From contig NZ_JACHJR010000001.1 in assembly GCF_014203705.1 (NCBI RefSeq), positions 5,270,001 through 5,334,000 on the forward strand: 64,000 nt of DNA, read 5' to 3'. Origin of the DNA: Kitasatospora gansuensis (lineage in GTDB: Bacteria; Actinomycetota; Actinomycetes; Streptomycetales; Streptomycetaceae). The translations under genes were made by a program, and so were the position numbers. Shown here piece after piece: positions 58,622 through 64,000 of this stretch; the stretch's first letter is position 1, and each line of letters starts with the position of its first letter. A model generated the notes under the pieces. It was not told the DNA's origin. It ran no database searches and saw only the letters and a list, made by a program, of their open reading frames with translations.

Positions 58622-60340
58622 ATGACCACCACCACCTACCCCACCGACCTGGACCAGTTAAACGAGACGGTCGGCTTCGTCCGGGCGCAGGACACCGCCA
58701 CCCTGCTGCCGCTCCTCCTCCCCGGGCTCGACGCCCTCGAGCTGCGCGCGCTGATGGACCGCTGCCGGTTCTCCCACGCGGCCCTGCTGGTCTTCCCGTC
58801 CTCCACCGAGGCGCTGCGCGCCCTCCTCGCCGACAGCGGACTGCCTCCCGACGCGACGGCGCGCCCCAGCGTGGTCGTCCGTGACCGCCTGGCCGCCCGG
58901 CACGGGTGTGATCCGGCCGAGCTGGACGTGCGGATCCTCCGCCCACGGGTGTCCGGATCGGACCGTACGGTCGAGGTGTTCGCCCTGCTCGTCCCGCCGG
59001 GCTCGGACCTCACCGACCTGGCCGAGCACGAGCGCAGCCGGGACCACGAGGCCCATCTCGCCCTGGAGGTCGAGCAGTCGGACCCGCTGGTGCTGCGCGG
59101 ACTGTGCGCGCTGCTCACCCGGCACGGCGCCGCCGCCGACGGTGGCGGCTACAACCCGCACGAGGACGGCACCGTCCTCTACTTCACGGCGCCCGCCGAC
59201 TCCAAGACCGGGTACCGGCGGCTGGAGCTGTACGTTCCCGGGGAACACCCCGACGTGCTCGCCGCCCACCTGGCCCGCTACCGAGCCGGCCGGCCCGCCG
59301 AATCGCTTCTGCGCCTGCTGACCGGGGCGTGGACCACCCAGGCGCTGGCCGTCTCCGCCGAACTCGGGCTGCCCGACGCCCTCGACACCGACACCGCGCT
59401 CGGCGCACCGAAGCTGGCCCGGGCGGTCGGTGCCGACCCGGACACCCTGGTCTCCCTGCTGCGCTACCTCGCGATGCTCGACGTGGTGTCGGCCGACGGG
59501 GACGGCTACCGGCTCACCGAGACCGGCGCCCTGCTGCGCACCGACGTCCCGGCCTCGATGCGTCCGCTCGCGCTGCTGTACGGCGGGCCGTTCTACCGGT
59601 CGTTCGCCGCCCTCGGACACACGGTGCGGACGGGCGAGACCGCCTTCGACCACCTGCACGGCGAGAACCACTTCGACCACTTCGCCCGGGATCCCGAGCT
59701 CGCCGCGCTCTTCGACGAGTCGATGGCCGCGAGCTCGCGGATGTTCGACCCGCTCCCCACCCACCCCGTCGTCACAGCTGCGGCCCGGGCATCCGCCCCC
59801 GCCACCGTGGTCGACGTCGCGGGCGGGAACGGGGAGCTGCTCGGCCGCCTGCTCGCCGCCCACCCCGGGTTGAAGGGGGTACTGCTCGAACGTCCGCACG
59901 CGGTCGAGGCCGCCCGCCGCGCCCTGGACGCGGCCGGCCACGGCGACCGGTGTGGGTACGTGGCGGGCGACTTCGCCGACGTCCCGGCGGGCGGGGACGT
60001 CTACCTGCTCTCCCGGATCCTGCACGACTGGGACGACGATCGGTGCCGGGAGATCCTGCGGCACTGCGCCCGCGCGATGGCCGCCCACGCCGACCTGCTC
60101 GTCGTGGAGCGGATCCTCCCCGCCGACGACTCGCCCTCCCTCGCCACCGCCTGGGACCTCCACATGCGCTGCAACGTCGGCGGCCGCGAACGCCGGGCCG
60201 ACCACTACGCCCGCCTGTTCGCCGACGCGGGCCTCACCCTGGTGGACACCTCCCCGCTCCCGCTGGACGCCACCGTCCTGCACGTCCGCAAGGCCGGGGC
60301 TCCCCTCCCGAGTCAGGCAGCCCGCCCGAGCGGCGCCTAG
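58622..60340 (+). CDS. O-methyltransferase with an extra N-terminal domain
   Basis: A 572-aa protein. The C-terminal 340 residues are a family-2 methyltransferase: a winged-helix dimerisation part (TTQALAVSAELGLPDAL), SAM motif VDVAGGNGELLGRLLAAHPGLKG, and LSRILHDWDDDRCREIL, with the general-base His and adjacent acidic residues. The first 230 residues are unrelated to methyltransferases: an α/β region with SEVVV-like strands and GYNPHEDGTVLYFTAP. I do not recognise this part. GAGGAC precedes the ATG. It follows a PobA-type hydroxylase and is upstream of an exporter, which suggests hydroxylation and methylation of an aromatic product. Confidence 0.82.
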   Translation: MTTTTYPTDLDQLNETVGFVRAQDTATLLPLLLPGLDALELRALMDRCRFSHAALLVFPSSTEALRALLADSGLPPDATARPSVVVRDRLAARHGCDPAELDVRILRPRVSGSDRTVEVFALLVPPGSDLTDLAEHERSRDHEAHLALEVEQSDPLVLRGLCALLTRHGAAADGGGYNPHEDGTVLYFTAPADSKTGYRRLELYVPGEHPDVLAAHLARYRAGRPAESLLRLLTGAWTTQALAVSAELGLPDALDTDTALGAPKLARAVGADPDTLVSLLRYLAMLDVVSADGDGYRLTETGALLRTDVPASMRPLALLYGGPFYRSFAALGHTVRTGETAFDHLHGENHFDHFARDPELAALFDESMAASSRMFDPLPTHPVVTAAARASAPATVVDVAGGNGELLGRLLAAHPGLKGVLLERPHAVEAARRALDAAGHGDRCGYVAGDFADVPAGGDVYLLSRILHDWDDDRCREILRHCARAMAAHADLLVVERILPADDSPSLATAWDLHMRCNVGGRERRADHYARLFADAGLTLVDTSPLPLDATVLHVRKAGAPLPSQAARPSGA

Positions 60341-60510
60341 CACCGCTGCGGTACTAGGTCCAATGGAGGGCTGGACAGAGTCCGCTCGCCTGGTCCGGCC
60401 GGGTGCCCCGGAGGGGCATCCTGGTCGGGACGGGAAGCAGCTCGGCCGGAGAGCTGTTCGGTCCGATACGTGCCCGTCGAAAAGCGATGGGGGGCGGACG
60501 ATGAAATGGT

Positions 60511-60523
60511 TAGTATCCCTAAA
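60511..60523. promoter_or_regulatory. Leaderless promoter and TTAG palindrome of the ABC exporter
   Basis: TAGTAT (60512-60517) is a good -10 eight bases before ATG 60526, implying a leaderless transcript. The same stretch forms the short inverted repeat TTAG-N5-CTAA, suitable for a MarR- or TetR-type regulator. No such regulator gene is adjacent. Confidence 0.4.
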
Positions 60524-60525
60524 TA

Positions 60526-63500
60526 TGTCTGAGACTCACGGATCGCACGGAGCACCCAGAGAGCACGGAGCACCCAGAGAGCACGGAGCCCCCGGATCTG
60601 ACGAATCCACAGCCGGGCAGGGCTGGCTCCGCCGGCTGGTCGGCTACAGCTGGCGGCACCGCCGTAACGTGCTGCTCTCCTTCGGCGCCTCGCTGGTCGG
60701 CATGGCCGTCACCGCCACCGTCCCGCTGATCACCAAGGTGATCATCGACGACGTGATCACCACCCACACCCGGCCGCTCACCCCGTGGGCCGTGGCCCTG
60801 CTGGTGGCGGCCGCGCTGGTCTTGGTCTGCACCCAGGTCCGCCGCTACTACGGCGGGCAGCTGGCCGTCGACGTCCAGCACGAGATGCGGTCCGACCTGT
60901 TCCGTTCGCTCACCCGGCTGGACGGTGACCGGCAGGACCGACTGGACACCGGTCAGGTGGTCGGCCGCGCGACCTCGGACCTGCAGCTGATCGTCGGCCT
61001 GCTGTCGATGCTGCCGATGATGACCGGCAACGTCCTGATGTTCGGCATGTCCGTGCTGGTGATGCTCTGGCTCTCGCTGCCGCTGACCCTGGTCGCGCTG
61101 GTGATGGGCCCCGCGCTCTGGTGGTTCGCCACCCTCAGCCGGAAGCGGCTGTTCCCCGCGACCTGGGCCGCCCAGCAGGAGGCGGCGGCAGTCGCCGGGG
61201 TGGTGGACGGCGCGGTCGGCGGCGTCCGGGTGGTCAAGGGCTTCGGCCAGGAGGCCCAGGAGCGGGGCAAGCTGGAGCGCGCCTCGCGCGAGCTGTTCGG
61301 CGCCCGGCTCCGCTCGATCCGGCTGAACAGCCTCTACACCCCGGCGATGCAGGCCATCCCGGCCCTCGGCCAGGTCGCGGTGCTGGCGCTCGGCGGCTGG
61401 CTGGCCGTCCGGGGCCAGGTCACCCTGGGCACCTTCGTCGCCTTCTCCACCTACCTGGCGCAGCTCACCGGCCCGGTCCGGATGCTGACCATGGTGATCA
61501 CGGTCGGCCAGCAGGCCAGGGCCGGGGTCGAGCGGGTGCTCCAACTCGTCGACCAGCGTCCGAAGGTGCAGGAGCGTCCGGACGCCGTCGACCTGACCAC
61601 GGCAGCACCGAACCCCGCCCCCGCCATCGAGTTCGACCAGGTCGACTTCGCGTACGGCGAGGCCACTCCCGTCCTGCACAAGCTGAGCTTCCGGCTCGCC
61701 GAGGGCGAGACGCTGGCGCTGGTCGGCGGCTCCGGCTCGGGCAAGTCGACCGTGGCGCAGCTGCTGCCGCGCTTCTACGACGCCACCGAGGGCGCCGTCC
61801 GCCTCTACGGTCACGACGTCCGGGAGCTGACGCTCGATTCGATCCGGGCCACCGTCGGCATCGTGCCCGAGGACAGCTTCCTGTTCTCCGACACCGTCGG
61901 CAGCAACATCGCGTACGGCCGCCCGGAGGCCACCGAGGCCGAGATCGAGGCCGCCGCCCGGGCCGCGCAGGCCGACGGGTTCATCCGCGAACTCCCGGAC
62001 GGCTACGCCACCAAGGTCGGCGAGCAGGGCCTCACCCTGTCCGGCGGCCAGCGGCAGCGGATCGCGCTGGCCCGGGCGATCCTGAGCGACCCGCGCATCC
62101 TGCTGCTGGACGACGCGACCTCGGCGGTGGACCCGCAGGTCGAGGCGGAGATCCACCAGGCCCTGCGCGGGGTGATGGCCGGCCGCACCACGCTGCTGAT
62201 CGCGCACCGCCGCTCCACCCTGCAACTCGCGGACCGGATAGCAGTGCTGGAGCGCGGCCGGCTGGTCGACCTCGGTACGCACGAGGAGCTCGACGCCCGA
62301 TGTCCGCAGTACCGGGCCCTGATCAGCGACCCCGACGCGATCGTCGACGCGGTCCCCGAGGAGGAGACCCCCGAGCAGGCACCCGAGGCGGCGAGCGGCA
62401 CCGACCCGGCGCTGCTCGCCCAGGTCGCGGCGCTGCCCCCGGCCACCGACACCCCCGACATCCCAGTCGAGCAGGCCGAGGCCGGTGACCCGGACTTCAG
62501 CCTCCGCCGGCTGCTCGCCCCGTTCCGCGCGCCGCTCACCGTCGCCCTGCTGCTGGTCGCGCTGGACGCCGCCGCCGGGCTGACCCTGCCGATCCTGATC
62601 CGGCACGGCATCGACGACGGCGTCAGCAAGGCCGCGATGGCCGGGGTCGCCACCGCCTCGCTGCTCGCCCTGACGATCGTGCTGCTGGACTGGGTGGTGC
62701 AGACCGCCGAGGCCCGGGTCAGCGGCCGGACCGGCGAACGGGTGCTCTACACCCTGCGGTTGAAGATCTTCGCGCACCTCAACCGGCTCGGCCTGGACTA
62801 CTACGAGCGCGAGCTGTCCGGCCGGATCATGACCCGGATGACCACCGACGTCGACTCGGTGTCGAGCTTCCTGCAGACCGGTGTGGTCACCGCCGTGGTC
62901 AGCCTGTTCACCTTCTTCGGCATCTTCGCCGCGCTGCTGGTGATCGACGCGGGCCTGGCCCTGATGGTCTTCGCGGTGCTGCCGGTGCTGGCGGTCGCCA
63001 CCCTGGTGTTCCGCCGCAAGTCCAGCACCCAGTACCAGGTCTCCCGGGACCTGATCAGCACGGTCAACGCCGAGCTGCAGGAGAACGTCGCGGGCATGCG
63101 GATCGTCCAGGCGTTCCGCCGGCAGACCGTCAACACCGACCGGTTCGTGGCCAGCGGGCTGGCCTACCGGCACTCGCGGGTCAAGGCGCAGTGGTACATC
63201 TCGCTGTACTTCCCGTTCGTGCAGTTCCTGTCCAGCGCCGCCGCCGCGCTGGTGCTGATCGCCGGTGCCGCCCGGGTCGAGTCGGGCACCCTGACGATCG
63301 GCGCGCTGGTCGCGTACCTGCTCTACATCGACCTGTTCTTCGCCCCGGTCAACCAGCTCTCGCAGATCTTCGACGGGTACCAGCAGGCCGCCGTCGGCCT
63401 CGGCCGGATCCGCGACCTGCTGCGCACCCCGACCAGCACCCCGGATACGGCGGATCCGCTGCCGGTGAAGAAGCTGCGGGGCGAGATCACCTTCCAGGAC

Positions 63501-64000
63501 GTCAGTTTCGCCTACCACGGCGGTGCTGACGGGCACTCCGACGTGCTGACCGGCATCGACCTGCACATCCCGGCCGGGCAGACGGTGGCGCTGGTCGGCG
63601 AGACCGGCGCGGGCAAGTCCACTCTGGTCAAGCTGGTCGCCCGGTTCTACGACGCGACCGGCGGCACCGTCCGGATCGACGGCACCGACATCGCCGCGTA
63701 CGACCTGGCGGAGTACCGGCACCGGCTCGGCGTGGTCCCGCAGGAGGCGTACCTGTTCGCGGGCACGGTGCGCGAGGCGATCGCGTACGGCCGGCCGGAG
63801 GCGAGCGACGCGGAGGTGGAGGCGGCCGCGAAGGCGGTCGGCGCGCACGAGATGATCATCCGGCTGACGGGTGGTTACGCTCATCGGGTCGCCGGCCGGG
63901 GCCGCAACCTCTCCGCCGGGCAGCGGCAGCTGATCGCGCTCGCCCGGGCCGAACTGGTCGACCCGGACATCCTGTTGCTGGACGAGGCCACCGCCGCGCT
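60526..64000 (+). CDS. Fused heterodimeric-type ABC exporter (ABC-B), truncated by the window end
   Basis: At least 1158 aa, with no stop before 64000. The order is an N-terminal tail with HGAPRE repeats, transmembrane domain 1 (about residues 45-320), NBD1 (about 365-600), transmembrane domain 2 (about 650-950) and NBD2 (from about 980). NBD1 has Walker A GGSGSGKST, signature LSGGQRQR and Walker B LLLDDATSAVD, where the catalytic Glu is Asp. NBD2 has GETGAGKST, a variant signature LSAGQRQ and a normal LLLDEATAA. One ATP site is thus degenerate, as in TM287/288-type exporters. The ATG at 60526 fits a leaderless start; an in-frame ATG at 60502 would add 8 residues including a TTA codon. The cargo is unknown. 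Confidence 0.9.
60546..60590. repeat. 18-bp tandem repeat in the exporter N-terminus
   Basis: CACGGAGCACCCAGAGAG twice and then a partial third unit. It stays in frame and encodes H-G-A-P-R-E units, giving a flexible, probably length-variable tail. Confidence 0.75.

Noticed and set aside
60519..63884. A minus-strand frame of over 1,100 codons opposite the ABC exporter
   Set aside because: The plus strand encodes a clear two-NBD transporter; the reverse frame is a repetitive Gln/Asp/Gly/Arg sequence typical of antisense GC-rich DNA.

Overview
This is a 64 kb stretch of very high-GC chromosome from a filamentous actinomycete of the Streptomycetaceae (Streptomyces or Kitasatospora type). The evidence is the strong G/C third-position bias, long open antisense frames, an adpA–orn pair whose adpA carries a single TTA codon (the bldA hallmark), a cebR–cebEFG–bglC locus with CebR boxes, a chitinase with DasR-like sites, and a tricorn-type protease. 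From memory, the adpA/orn, ceb and leucine-catabolism blocks lie near one another in S. coelicolor too, so most of the window looks like core chromosome.

Layout. 1-3015: 3' part of a dipeptide/oligopeptide ABC importer (two permeases and a fused double ATPase). 3016-6562: an accessory-looking island with a regulatory-looking leader, a DUF3800 protein and a 762-aa protein of unknown function. 6566-13179 (minus): a fermentation module, adhE, pflB, pflA and a degenerate mdcG-like gene, with a perfect Rex operator in front of pflB and a DosR/DevR-like box in front of adhE. 13465-18899: a small hydrophilic protein, a tricorn protease and a GH18 chitinase frameshifted by a 19-bp tandem duplication. 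18954-23765: two identical tRNA-Lys(CTT) genes bracketing a quinone oxidoreductase, a CPA1 antiporter and pgi. 23819-29360 (minus): two small conserved proteins, a MITE-like palindromic element, and a three-gene operon of RecB-family Fe-S nuclease, unknown protein and SF1 helicase. 29523-34262: a phosphoglycerate-mutase-like phosphatase, an XRE/TPR regulator, a small conserved protein, a spermidine-synthase-like protein and an anchored exported protein. 34309-40514: the complete cellobiose uptake and hydrolysis locus. 40584-43813: a hotdog thioesterase, tRNA-His, orn and an unusually long adpA. 44369-50022: a GNAT, a HAD phosphatase, a universal stress protein, a Gly-rich anchored protein and a DUF4239 membrane protein. 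50116-57134: the leucine/isovalerate (liu-type) catabolic operon and its divergent TetR regulator. 57250-64000: a PobA-type monooxygenase, an O-methyltransferase with an extra N-terminal region, and a fused heterodimeric-type ABC exporter cut by the window end.

The most notable points are: (i) the redox-regulated PFL/AdhE pathway in an actinomycete normally treated as aerobic; (ii) the split Dna2-like nuclease–helicase operon; (iii) the DUF3800 + ParB-like pair; (iv) two independent 19-bp tandem duplications, one of which breaks the chitinase; and (v) the AdpA with long low-complexity extensions at both ends.
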